Source: Achatina immaculata (Eukaryota > Mollusca > Gastropoda > Stylommatophora > Achatinidae). From it: 64,000 bases of DNA. Both the position numbers and the translations under genes were made by a program. Location of the stretch: assembly GCA_009760885.1 (NCBI GenBank), contig CM019719.1, positions 27,151,084-27,215,083 of the forward strand, written 5' to 3'. The notes below the pieces were generated by a model, which did not search any database, had not been told where the DNA came from, and worked only from the letters and a program-made list of their open reading frames with translations. Below are positions 23,801 to 34,700 of the stretch, one piece after another (position 1 is the first letter of the stretch; each line of letters opens with the position of its first letter).

Positions 23801-24397
23801 ATCTCGTTTATTGCAGAGGAATGACAGGAAGTTATCTACACTTAACCACACACAGTCTTTTAAGCATAAATGCCTTATACTGCTACAGTTGACGCCGATG
23901 GAATAAAGAACTGCTCCAGAAAGGGCAATGCATCCTGTGAGATCAATCTTCTCAAGCCTGGGGTTTGCACATATGACATCCAGAAGGACGTCAGTTGTCA
24001 GCCAAGATTTTGCTCCCCTCACAGACAGAGATTTTAGAGAGGTACACTCTCTGGTCATGATGTGAAATGCATGAGATGTGAAGTGATCCCCCAGAGTATT
24101 GGTGTTGACGTGAAATTGAAGACGAAAGTAGGTACGAACCAACTCTTTACATCCAGAGCTGACTGCTCGCAGCCTGAACAAATCAGCAGTGCCGAGATGA
24201 GTCAGCATATGGCTGCACAAAACTTGCTCCCATGGCAGATCGAGAAGGTTGATACTATCTTCAACTTGAAAATCTTCACTCAGCTGTGACTGCCTCATTG
24301 AACATTCAGCTTCGCATGATGTATCTGATCTCTTAGATGGTATCTGACCATCCTCGTGAATATCTGTCTGATGTGCTGAGACATCTGGAACTGACAT
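17624..24397 (-). CDS. FBXL15: FBXL15, F-box and leucine-rich repeat protein 15 (three coding exons)
   Basis: Join of 24397-23724, 21484-21353 and 17813-17624, 996 nt including the stop, 331 residues. The chosen start is the ATG at 24397-24395; an acceptor (TTTACAG) sits just upstream near 24420, so the 5' UTR is probably spliced. Residues about 51-92 form the F-box (LLDLPWEQVL...), which in this family binds Skp1 of an SCF ubiquitin ligase. The rest is a run of cysteine-containing leucine-rich repeats (for example LEKIDLTGCIALSG, LEYLDISGCWNLDD, LVHLCIRGCWRVTD). Human FBXL15 has about 300 residues and the same order, including LDLPWE at the F-box and YCP-L near the end; it targets Smurf1 in BMP signalling. 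Both junctions are phase 2 with GT/AG borders. Identity is from memory of the family; no search was run. An FBXL14- or FBXL20-like paralogue is the main alternative. Confidence 0.85.
18285..18785 (+). mobile_element. LINE family D fragment in FBXL15 intron
   Basis: It reads MRNILCNRSISMETRFRVLK, YIEPILFYECEAWSMNK and EAMEMWFIRRMLKVPWTAKK. These are typical of the region after the reverse transcriptase core. The 3' tail is (TTGA)n. It is antisense to the gene. Confidence 0.78.
18888..19130 (+). mobile_element. SINE1 copy
   Basis: It shares CTCTCTCAC, CTGACTGGAGGTGCCCC, CTTAGGAAGGATAGGTGGCC and GGTCAAAGAAAATATGG with the other SINE1 copies. The head carries a small duplication. Confidence 0.7.
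19435..19605 (+). mobile_element. LINE family C 3' fragment
   Basis: It shares the AAAATAGCACTAAGACAGAC block, the GGTAGACCAAAG block and the end AAAACCCTTGCGGAAG with 35440-35965. Confidence 0.7.
19610..20820. other. no feature seen (FBXL15 intron)
   Basis: No supported element. A 100-codon minus frame at 20193-20495 shows no recognisable motif. Confidence 0.4.
20826..21225. repeat. ~71-bp minisatellite, about 6 copies
   Basis: The unit begins GACATGACTAAATGGCCATG and contains GGGACAATAGGTCAAATACC. The outer copies are diverged. Confidence 0.93.
21353..21484 (-). CDS. FBXL15: FBXL15 coding exon 2
   Basis: 132 nt coding for two leucine-rich repeats (LKHLLLANLYGLTDRAV and LVHLCIRGCWRVTDSSI). 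The acceptor reads ATCCACAG and the donor CAA|GTAAGTGTG. It enters and leaves in phase 2, so it is symmetrical. Confidence 0.85.
21766..22022 (+). mobile_element. SINE1 with target duplication
   Basis: The head reads GAGTGGTGAAGTGGTTAGTG, with B-box region GGGGTCTGAATCTGGCC and tail ATTACCTTTACC followed by a T run. The flanks share TATCATTATTAT (from 21752 and from 22023). Confidence 0.82.
22060..23075 (-). mobile_element. LINE family D fragment with RT catalytic motif
   Basis: On the minus strand the sequence reads LNIDGKDMRIKNMFWNRRAG, then CVLSP, then LRYADDTVLIA near 22780, then EATEIWFYRKMQQISKTDRK near 22350. The order is palm to C-terminus. There are frameshifts and stops. It lies in the FBXL15 intron in the sense direction. 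Confidence 0.78.
23345..23665 (-). mobile_element. possible LTR-retrotransposon gag relic with zinc knuckle
   Basis: The minus frame contains RFCGKYGHQHQETNFAA, the shape of the first zinc knuckle of invertebrate Ty3/gypsy-type gag, after a basic linker (RTRKLSLSE). The expected first cysteine is replaced. No pol sequence or LTR was found nearby. Confidence 0.35.
23724..24397 (-). CDS. FBXL15: FBXL15 coding exon 1
   Basis: 674 nt. It codes for the acidic N-terminus, the F-box and the first leucine-rich repeats. The open frame extends upstream to 24430, but the first 11 residues of that frame cross a good acceptor, so the inner ATG at 24397 is preferred. The donor after 23724 reads AAG|GTAAAT on the minus strand and splits a serine codon (AG|T). 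Confidence 0.85.
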
Positions 24398-24734
24398 GCT
24401 AGATTTGAAATAAAACAACTGTAAATACAAAAATATTTTAAAAGTGCAGTGAACTGTTATGTTTCTTGGGTAAATTTCATTTCCATTGTTTCATCTTACA
24501 GTTCTAGCACGGCTAAATAGATAGCCGACTTTTAAACAGGCTACATTAGATTTTTGATTTCGATTCAAGTGGCTTTCCATACACGCTGCTTTAATGTCTG
24601 AACAATTAAAATCGATATCAAGAAAACATGAATTACGTTGATAATGTGAAAGACAAAAATAAAATGGAAGAGATGTTCTGCTAACTTGCCAGTGTTGAGT
24701 CCGTCGCTTTCGCGGAGTTACTGCTAACAGACTT

Positions 24735-26118
24735 TAAAGATACAATGGATACTGCAACGAGAGAAGAACAAGCAGGATTTCGAAACGGTAGAAGCTGTCT
24801 CAACCAGATCTTTAATCTAAGAATAATACTTGAAGAACATATTGAAAAGCAAAAACCATTAATCCCGAACTTCACAGACTTTAAAAAGACATTTGATAGC
24901 ATACACAGAGATTCATTGTGGACAACTTTAAGACTATATGGAATACCATCTAAAATTGTCAGCATCTTAGGGATCTCTACAACAGATATGTTTGTGCAGT
25001 CAACATAGAAGAAGGAATGAGCGAATGGTTCCAGACTGAAACAGGCGCGAAACAATGATGTATACTATCTCCCTAGCTTTTTAAAAATTGCCATAGACTT
25101 CATAAGGAAAAAAAAAAAACATGTTGCACAGGTAAAATGGGCACTGACTGGGTACATGGGACCCAACTAGAAAATCTTGATTTTGCAGATGACAGTGACA
25201 ATGTAAATTCGATGTCAGAGAAAAAAAAAACAGATATCTTGTCTTCACTGGCTAGCAAAATAGGACTTGAAAGGAAAAAAAACAAACAAAAATAATGAAA
25301 CTTCCCGTTAATCAAGAAGAAAAAATATACGTAGAAGGAACAGCTGTTGAAGAAGTACACCAATCTGCATAAATCGGTGCTACATAGGCCAGAATGATGA
25401 CACAAGAAAGGAAATTAGAATTGCAAAAGCTGCATGGACCTTCAAGAATCTTGACAACATATGGCACTTAAAAGTTTTAAGCACAAAAACCACGCTAAGA
25501 TTATTCAATTCAAATGTAGTATCCAACCTCATTTATGCATGCGAAAGCTGGAAAACAACTAAAAAACAACAACAACAACAACAACAACAACAAATTAAAC
25601 TCTTGAAAACAAATGCCTAACGAAAACAAATGATATAACGTGGAACGAATTCAAGAACAACGCAGAGATAAGGCAGATGAGCGAACAACAACCTGTCTCA
25701 TGGGTGATCAGAAAAAGGAGATGGACATATGTCGGTCATGTGATGAGAAGAAACAGAGAATCCCAAAAACAAGCAAGTGGAACACAACAGGCCGAAGAAA
25801 AAGAGGTCGACCTCGTGAAGAGGACAGGCCAAGTTCTTTTTACATCCTTCCCGTGCCGACGTCACATATGACTCGCTTAGTTGTTTGCCAAATTTTCCTG
25901 TTCTCGGCAAGTCTTTCAACTTCATCAAGGATGTTATGCCCACTAAACTGGCTTGTCTTAACAATGTCCTCTTTATTAATTAATAAATAATTTATAATTA
26001 ACAGGCCAAAATAGTAGACATAAAATCCCTTGATAATGTTGAAAGTCTCGCCGAAAACATTAAAACTTGGCGAACCGAGCCCTTTGTGACGTTTAATGGC
26101 ATGGGAAGGATGTATGTA
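24735..26118 (+). mobile_element. LINE family B copy with inverted 3' end
   Basis: It reads REEQAGFRNGRSCLNQIFNL, then TDFKKTFDSIHRDSLW (reverse transcriptase), then NLDFADDS near 25175. After the RGRPRE block at about 25800 comes a minus-oriented 3' end (25843-25977), and then a plus-oriented 3' end (26022-26118). The two form a large inverted repeat. A (CAA)n tract at 25566-25592 lies inside. Heavily mutated. Confidence 0.75.
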
Positions 26119-26174
26119 AGACTTCAGTAAAGCTGTATAAATAAATAATACTTGTTAATTTTTAATTAACTGTT

Positions 26175-26650
26175 TATCTGTGGAGAGGAGCAGACAGAAC
26201 TACACAAATAAGATTTTTAAGGGCATGCATCTTTCCCATCGCAACATATGCCTGTGAGACCTGGGCACTTAACAAAACAGCGGAGAAACACGTAAATGCC
26301 TTTGAATGTAAATGTTATAGAAGAGTTCTTCAAATATCATGGACACAGAAAAAAAGAACAAATATATCCATACTACAAGAACTTAATGTTGAAGAAGGTT
26401 GGCTAGTAAAGAGGATTAAAGAGAGAAAACTTAAATATTTTGGACACATTAAACGTCATGATAATTACCGTATTGGAAGGGTACATAATGGGGAAAAAAA
26501 GAGAGAAAGACCAAGGCGAAGATGGCTGCAAGACATCGTTGATGATCTGCAAATGGATGCATCAGCAGCAAGCCATCTTGCTCACAACCAAGAGGCCTAC
26601 AGGAGAGCTGTTAGGGGGCAAAGCTCCGCAAGGGACATGCAAATAAATGA
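26175..26650 (+). mobile_element. LINE family A fragment
   Basis: It reads TYACETWALNKTAEKHVNAF and then ISILQELNVEEGWLVKRIKE, then KYFGHIKRHD, ending at the family 3' end GGGACATGCAAATAAATGAA. Confidence 0.78.
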
Positions 26651-26689
26651 AATGTGTTAATTTTACATACGCCTTAAATTTAGTTTGGC

Positions 26690-26960
26690 TTATGAATTGG
26701 CCAAAATAAGGCCTACTACTTCCGAGAGGAAAAGTTTATCGTCTGCAACTTTACGTAAGATACAAGTGGAAGTGGTTTTAGTTATTAAACATAACTTTAT
26801 TAAGTTTATTGCAGACATAAAGTCCATATTTTTGCTGCCAAGCCTTGTTTGCAGAGAATCTGGAGTGTCTGTTAAAACAAAAAAGTTCCGAATGGTAGCT
26901 ACACACTGTATTGGTGCTGATAGTAAATCTAAGGACGCAGTTTGGTACTTGTTCACATTT
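26690..26960 (-). other. uncharacterised 88-codon frame
   Basis: The minus frame contains SLQTRLGSKNMDFMSAINLI, which faintly recalls the helical region of hAT-like transposases (SLQS-DLDL-A). The resemblance is too weak to call, and no second copy is in the window. Confidence 0.2.
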
Positions 26961-26964
26961 TAGC

Positions 26965-27535
26965 ATCTAGCCAAATGTAAGTAGATCTTGAAGTCAGATC
27001 ATATTTATCTTTATCCAAATAAAATTTTCAGGATAATATTATAATTAAAATCACATTATGAAGATAGATGTGGCTTTCAATAAACCAACCTTCCTTGATT
27101 CAGCAGAAAACAACAGTGGCAACCAAGTTTCATGGCTTGAGAATATCTAGTAACAGAGTTTTACATCGATGTAGCTTCGTGCAGGACAATATTTTTAGAA
27201 ACAAATATCAAATTACAATTGTTCAATTCAGAACACACAACTGGAAAACAGGTACGGCACATACGCACTAGAATGGTGTTAAGAGATTACTGGCATTCGT
27301 TTTCAGTATCTACAGTATCACAACAACAACACACACAGACATAACCACAGAGAGAGAGATAGAGAGAGGGGGGGGAAGAGAGAGAGAGAGATAAACATGT
27401 CACATCAAACTCCAGTGTAAGAGAATCATGTCACATCGTTAGAGATAGACAAACCCGTCACATCACACTCCAATATGGAGGTTTGGGGTGGGGGGAGAGA
27501 ATAAGAGAGTTAATCAAGTCACATCAGACTCTAAT
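26965..27535. other. no gene seen; GA-rich tract at 27344-27391
   Basis: No supported feature apart from the purine tract. Confidence 0.4.
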
Positions 27536-27539
27536 GGAT

Positions 27540-27745
27540 TGATTGATTGACATCCCTTTAGGGCCAACATTAGCTCATAGGGCGGAAATCATATCTTTCC
27601 ATGTCTGACCACCTGCCTTTTATATTTTAGTTTTGCCCGCTGTAGGTCTTGAATGGACTTGAGTTCCAAAGTTGTACTCTCTCTAGTGATGGTTCTGCGT
27701 AGTCTCCCTTGGCTTGCCTTGCTTTCTTTTGCCCAAATGGAAGAG
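27540..27745 (-). mobile_element. possible LINE 3' terminal fragment
   Basis: The minus strand reads SKASQGRLRRTITRESTTLE and ends in a stop, followed by an ATTGATTGATTG-like tail similar to that of family D. Short. Confidence 0.35.
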
Positions 27746-27769
27746 ACAGTTAATCCTATCATGTCACAT

Positions 27770-27935
27770 TCCAGTCAGTGGAAGATTATCCATTAAGCTT
27801 TCAGGAAGGTGGTGGTGGTTAGGGGAAGCACTGCAAGCACAGGTTGATGTTGTTTCATGAATTTTTTTTTTTTATCAGGAAATGGATGATGCAAGTCGGA
27901 GGATACAGTGACCCTTACTGAGTTAGCCGAAGGGC
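27770..27935 (+). repeat. repeat H, copy 1 (unclassified)
   Basis: It matches 31490-31700. Shared points are AT(T)ATCCATTA, a G-rich block, GCAAGCACAG/GCAAATACAG, TTTCATGAATTTT/TTTTGTGAATTTT, and CTTACTGAG/CTCACTAAG. Confidence 0.45.
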
Positions 27936-27989
27936 TTAGGTACTGAATAATCTGGCATTAACTCTAGTTAGTGTGGTGACATCAAATTT

Positions 27990-28215
27990 CAGTGAGAGTT
28001 AATCCAGTCAGGCACCAGTATGAGAGAATTAATCCAGTTATACCAACAGCAGAGCAAGAGAGAATTAATCCAATCATATCAGCAGAAGTGCAAGAGAGAA
28101 TTAATCCAATCATGTCACCAGCAGTGCAAGAGAGAATTAATCCAGTCATATCAACACCAGTGCAAGAGAGAATTAACCCAGTCATATCAGATTCCAGTAA
28201 GAGAGAGAGAGAGAG
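27990..28215. repeat. 36-bp minisatellite, about 6 copies
   Basis: Unit AGAGAGAATTAATCCAATCA plus TATCAGCAGAAGTGCA. A multiple of 3, so phantom frames appear on both strands. Confidence 0.93.
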
Positions 28216-28511
28216 AGAATTTTATCACTTCAGATCTCAGTGAGGGGCCTGTATAAGGATTTCATAATTTAAAGCACAGGAAAAGCTCAGCTTTTAAAGC
28301 CAGTGGGATACATTCTGGCCCAACTTCAGTGTCTTCCAGTAAACTACACAGTGTAAGGAAAAAGAAACATGAGATGTTCACGTGAAAGTAAGTCTCATGT
28401 ATTAGAGACTGCCACAGTTGATGGCAGAGTGAAATAAAAGATACTAATGAAAATGCTAAACTTGTGGGAAGTTTTATGAGGAAGGCATAACAAGTTATCT
28501 TTCTTGTTCAG

Positions 28512-28755
28512 ACCATGTTCACAGCCGCATCTCACATAGACCATGATGTCAGGTGGCTGATTCCATCACAATGCAGGGAGACCACTCATTGCATGGCCTG
28601 CTTGCTGGATGTACTGAACAACACAAGGTTGTCACAGGTTCAGAGACACATGAGTCTGAACATTTTGGTGACACTGGTAAGGGAGAGTGTCATAACTCAG
28701 CAGATACTGGGAGCAAATCAGGATGTATGCTGTCAACTCATTCACCTCATTGCAG
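28512..28755 (+). CDS. MEI1: MEI1-like exon 1 (first one visible)
   Basis: 244 nt after the acceptor TCTTTCTTGTTCAG; donor GCAG|GTAAAT. It codes for a leucine-rich helical stretch (HDVRWLIPSQCRE, CMACLLDVLNNTRLSQVQ). An ATG lies at 28515 in a fair Kozak context, so this could be the first coding exon with the apparent acceptor unused, or upstream exons may exist. It ends in phase 1. Confidence 0.65.
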
Positions 28756-31700
28756 GTAAATTGTGCTTTTAGCCTGTCAGCTTGTTCATCTTTATTTAGG
28801 TACATCTGTGCTTTCAGTTTGTTCATCTAACTAGAGTTGTATCTGTGCTATCAGTTCATTCATCTTATTGCAGGTGTATCTGGACTATCAGCTTGTTCAT
28901 TTCATCAGAGCTATTTTATCAGCTTGTTTATCTTATTGCAGATACAAGATCTGACAATTAAGTAATGAGACTAATTCCATTAAAAAAATTAAAATAAACA
29001 ACAGTTGAAGATATAACCTGTATTTTATTCAAAGTAAGCCCCTCGTGCATTGATACAGCAAGTGGCATGATTTAACAAACTCTGGAATGAGCTCTGCAGT
29101 TCTTCTGTTGGTATGGCCCTTAAACTTGATGTTATGGCTCTCTTGATGTCATCAGTATCATCAAAGAAGTGTCCTTTCAATGGTAACTTTAATTTTGGGA
29201 ATAGAAGATAATCACAAGGAGACAAATCTGGGGAATAAGATTAATGGTTGAGAACACACACTTGTTTTGGGGCCAAAAATTCCTGTACAACTACCACCCG
29301 GTGAGGCGGTGCATTATCATGAAGAAGGAAAAAACTGCCAGGTGTTGAATATTTGAGTCAGACTCGAAGGATCCTTTTCAATAGGTGTTTCAAACTACTT
29401 AAATAAACTTTGGCAGTGGACAGTCTGTCCCTCTGGAATAAATTCTTTGTGAAAAACTCCTTTTGCTGTCGTAGAAGGACACCAACATTTTCTTCACTTT
29501 CAACTTTTGAAGGCGAAATTTTTTGCCTTTTGGTGATGATGATGGCTTCCACTGAGCACTTTGGCATTTAGTTGTGGGATTATAGTGGAAAATCCATGTT
29601 TCATCCTCTGCAACAATCAAATTTAAGAAATGTGACATGTTTTGATGATGTCTTCTGCTTACTCAACATGCTGTTTTTGGTCATCAGACAATGCATGTGG
29701 TACAAACTGGCAAGCAGCTTTTTTTCTTTCCGAAATCATCCACTAAAATTTTACGAATGGTCTCTCGGTTAACACCAAATTCATCTGCCATCATCTTCAC
29801 AGTCAAACAACGATCTTCTTGTATCCGTTCTCTGAATTTTGCAATGAGTTCCTCATTACAAAGAGAAATTGGACGTCCATGTCTAGTTGCACTTGTAATT
29901 GTTTTCACACCACTTTTGAATCGTGAATACCATCTGAAAATCTGTGCATGAGACAAACAATTATCCCCATAAACTTGTCACATCAATTCATCAATGGCAC
30001 TTTTCCCAAGTTTTAACCAGAATTTAATGTTAGCTTTTTTTGCTTCATGCTGATTACGTGACAATGCACCTCTAACTAGGTCAACAAAATGGCAGCTTGT
30101 TTGTCGTCTGCTTATTGGGCGGCAATGAAAAGTTGTCAGATCATAGATGAAGGTTGCCTCTTTGGATTCCATGCTTTGCTTCATAGATGGCATTTTTGTC
30201 TTGGCCATAATAAAATTAGTTTCATTACCTAATTGTCAGACCTTGTATATCAGTTTCTCACCTAAGATTCAGGAAGTTATAAAATATTTACAACTGACAG
30301 AGGATGAAAATTTGTGCTTTTTTTTCATAGTAGTGGAGCTTGCACAGAAGCCGCTTCTTGTATCCACTCTTGGGTTTAAGAGATCAACAATAATGCACTA
30401 CCTTTCCAACTTGATGCCCGTGTTTCAAGGCATAGAATGCAAAAAAAAAGCTTACATTTAAATGGCAAATAAAACAGCTAATGTGTGCCACTGTCCCAGA
30501 TTGGCAAATTATAACTTCTGTCTTGCCTCAGAAGTATAATTCATTATGTTTACCCTGTGTATTTGTTTACTGATGGTAGTTTTAAAAAAGTATTATGAAA
30601 GATGAAGGTGTAAGATCAGTGCTACTTCTTTCTTGAGTATTTCTAACAGATGTTTGAATCACTGGTTTGTAATTTTCAACTAACATTTTTCTAACAGACT
30701 TATACACAGATGAACCCTGCGGACAGACATCAATATCATGTATGTATAGAGAGAGTATTATTATATCATGAAGTAGGAAATGAGGTGTTGCTGGAGTCAG
30801 GACTGAAAGGGTCTGAGTTGTGGGTTCAGAAACAGTTGTGGGTGTGGTCAGAGTTGGTGGAAAATGTTCCAGTTATGGAATAGCTGGGATTTACCAGTAG
30901 AAAAATAGATGAGTAAAAAATAAATGATGGTGAATTTTGAGACAGGTTGACCAAATGACACTAGAAAAGAGTGCCATCAGATCAGAGAGAGTAAACATAG
31001 ATGGTACAAAATTGAGAATATTGGCTGCTCATTGACATGGGAACTAGTGATGATAGGTAGATTTACGTACTACAGAAGTTCAGGGGCACATTTATACAGC
31101 ATGGAAGCTGCCAGTTCCCAGACTGCTGGGCTGTAAAGTCACAACAGTAAGCCCTCTGTAGTTCTACATTCCAGCTCTGACTCTTAAGTTGAATGAAAAC
31201 ATTTCATTGTCACCTACCCCATCCAGACATGATTCCCACTCCAGGTCATAGTGACTCCACACCAGTGCCTAGATTGTAACTACAGAAAAGTTCTGCACAC
31301 AAAAAAAAATGTACAAATCTATGTACTTCAAGAGTAGAAAAACCTTCAGGATTTCACACTTAAAACCATCCCTCTTCCCCCCCCCCCACCAAATTCTAAG
31401 CAAGGACACTGAAGGTATGAGATATAAAAAGAATTTTAAAAAAAAATAAAAGAATGTAGATAAAAAAAAATTTGAAAGCATTCAGGAGCAGTGATGGAAT
31501 ATCCATTAGGCTGTACAGGCTGAAACTTAGGGGTCTGGAAGGGCAAAGGGCCCAGCATCAAGGGGGTGGGGGTGGGGTGGGAAAGCTCTGCAAATACAGA
31601 TTATTGTTTTGTGAATTTTATATCTGCAGATGAACAGGTTTGTCAGAATAGGTGGGATCCTCACTAAGTGAGTGGTGGTTAATCCATCTCTGTTCAAGAG

Positions 31701-34700
31701 CACGTGGTACAGTAAGAGTGAATGAATAAAGTTAGTAAGTTAGTTATGAGGAAATAAAGAGTGCTGATTTTATTCACTCTAAAGTGTAAAGACCATTCAT
31801 TCATTCATTCATTTGCATGTCCCTTGCGGAACTTTGCCTCCCAAACAGCACTCCTGTAGGCTTCTCGGTTGTAAGCAAGATGGCCTGCCGCTGCTGCATC
31901 CATTTGCAGATCGTCAATGATGTCTTGCACCCATCTTCGTTTTGGTCTTCCTCTTTTTCTTTTTCCCATTATGTATCCTTTCAATACGGTCTTCTCTAAA
32001 TTATCATGACGTTTAATGTGGCCAAAATATTTAAGTTTTCTCTCTTTAATCCTCTTTACTAGCCAGCCTTCTTCAATATTAAGCTCTTGTAGTATAGATA
32101 TATTTGTTCTTTTTTGTAAAGACCAGTAATGTGAATAAATCGTGAATAGTTTTGAAACGTAAGCGTATATGACTAAATAAATATACACAGAGCCACTGCA
32201 GCGAAGCTGTGATAACAAAATGTTAAAACTAAAACAAAAGAAGGAACAGCTTTATTAGTTAACAAGCACACAGTCTGTGTAAACTGAAACATTACAGCTG
32301 TGTACTCATTAACTAAAAAAAAAAGCTGTTTCCATTTTTATTTGAAAAAGTTTCAATATTTTTGTAAAGAAATCAGGCTCAATAAATTTTCAAAGCTCTG
32401 TGCACATTTTCCAGTGTGTGTAGCTGTGATTCATAAACTTCAGGATGATACCATCTTTGAGATCTTCATGGACAAGTTCCAAAGACAGGTAAGTTTATAT
32501 AACTGACTGGGTTGTCCAGGTGGTTGGTGGAGCAGAATTTTATTACCAGAAGAAACCAAAGAGGAAGTTTCCCCATGGGGATGCTTCTAGTTTCTAATTT
32601 GTTTGGATCCAGTACAGATTTTAACTTTCTTGTTGTGTGCAAGTTAACTCTTAACTTATCAGACAACACCCATGGTGTATGCAAAGTTTGTTTCAAAATC
32701 AAATTTCATGAATGCCACATTTTACCAGCAAATGATACAATACCTATTTTTAGCATTGGCAGCAGTATAAAATTCTTATATCTTATATCCTTCCCGTGCC
32801 GTTAAACGTCACATAGGGCTCGCAAAGTAGTTCGCCAATTATTAAGTATAAAATTACAAACTCTAAACCACAAAACAAAACCACAGTACTGTGGTTATTT
32901 AAGTTTTTGCTTTTTTTTTAAATATAAAAAACAGTTTAAAACATCTCACTGTAGTTTGTGAATAAAGAATGTTAATATTTTGGATTGGCGGTTAAAAAAA
33001 TATTTACTTGCTTCAAGCTGTGAAGAACTGTCACATGGGGCGGGTGCCTTGTCGTGGTGTGACATCTTGCGTACCCTGACCACTCCCAGAGCTATACCAG
33101 CAGGAGTTTTACTCCTGGCAGGTCCATCTAAGCTGGGATGGTCTGTGTAGGTAGGGGTCAGACGAAACTTGCACCTTGGTCCTCCAGGATGGGGGTTGGA
33201 GCATGGGATCAGTGACCCCATCTCCATAAAAATGATTAGTGTTATGGAACAGATAGAGAAGCCTTGAAATTGGATGGATAAAAATGGATTATGGCCTTGG
33301 AGCATCAAAAATATTATGGGATTTGGAACATGGAATATAAGAAATTTATACAGACAAGGAGCAGCTAAAGAATTAGCAGATGAACTAAGTAGGTATACAA
33401 ATGAAAATGATGTATGAACAAGAGATGAGGGAAACAAGACCAAGGTGTAGGCCAAGACAGAGGTAGAAAGACAATATAGAAGAGGATATAAAAGAAATTG
33501 GTGTCATCAACTGGAGAGAGAAGATTAGGAATAGAGAGGAATGGAGGCAAACTTTATCTGCAGCAATGACCCTTACTGGCTCAGAAAGCTGAAGAAGAAG
33601 AAGCTGTGAAGAAAATAGTTTTATAACATCTTGTCAGTACCATGAAAATGGTAAGTTACAGTTTTGCCTTTGATCAGTTCTTTTGAATTTAATGAAGCTG
33701 TGGTAGAGATTGATATTGGTCAGAATGCATAAACTTCTGGGATTGTATACACTTTTTTGCATCATCATCATCATTATAATTATCATCATCATCATTTCAT
33801 CAGTCCTTTCATTCAGGTACAACAGAGACAAAAACTCCATCCATCTCAGTTTTGAACTTCCCTCTCTGTAATCCATCTTGTCTTTCGTTCACTTTAGAGT
33901 AGATTTTTGTACACATAAATAATAGTATATAATATAATTGGTTCTTTCAGGTCCTGGATATGCAGAGTGAGAAGAAGTTACAATTCTTTCTGTTAGTTTT
34001 TGGCCAGCTTTGTGACATGTCACTTCAGTACGCAAGGATTCTCCTATGTTCAGAATGTATGTATGTGATAATTTCAGTTTACAATGGCAGATGTTTAAAA
34101 TCTAGACTAGTGAAAATTTTCCTGGTTTATTGTGCATTATGTAATCTAATAAGTTTGTGTGCTTTCAAGACATACTTCTTAAATTTTAGTATAACATGGC
34201 TCACTTCAGTAGCAGTACTAGTGTAGGTTTTTCAGCAGAACAAATGGCTTAAAGAACTGATTTAATGCTTCATTGATCTTGGCTATAACTGTAATATTCT
34301 TCAGGACTTCTGGTCAAGATGGAAGGTGCATAATGACTGATAAACTATTGCATAATGTTTTGTCAAGCTACCCAATGTTTTCAACATGGATTTGACCCTC
34401 TTTGTGCCTGATTACATGGGTATGTACCAGTTTGCTGCGATCCACTCTGAGAACGACATTGGCAGTGGGAACTGTTGTATTTTTCTATGTCAGCACATAG
34501 AAAATGCCATGACATTTTGATATGAAATCCGTATGAGACTTTGACTAGCATGACAGAGCATATGCTGCACGGCCAATATTGAGACCAACAGTGGAAAGAA
34601 CAACCATTAAACAGACATGTAAACGCCCACAGGATAGAAAAACTATGTGCATTGTGCTTGTTGGAACGAGGATAGACCCAGAAATCAAGGAGAGGATAGG

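Noticed and set aside
26690..26963. Opposed 88- and 92-codon frames as a hAT transposase piece or an early MEI1 exon
   Set aside because: Resemblance to hAT is faint, no splice sites fit MEI1, and there is no second copy; listed only as uncharacterised.
27982..28256. Overlapping frames on both strands with ERINPVIS and similar repeats
   Set aside because: Products of the 36-bp minisatellite.
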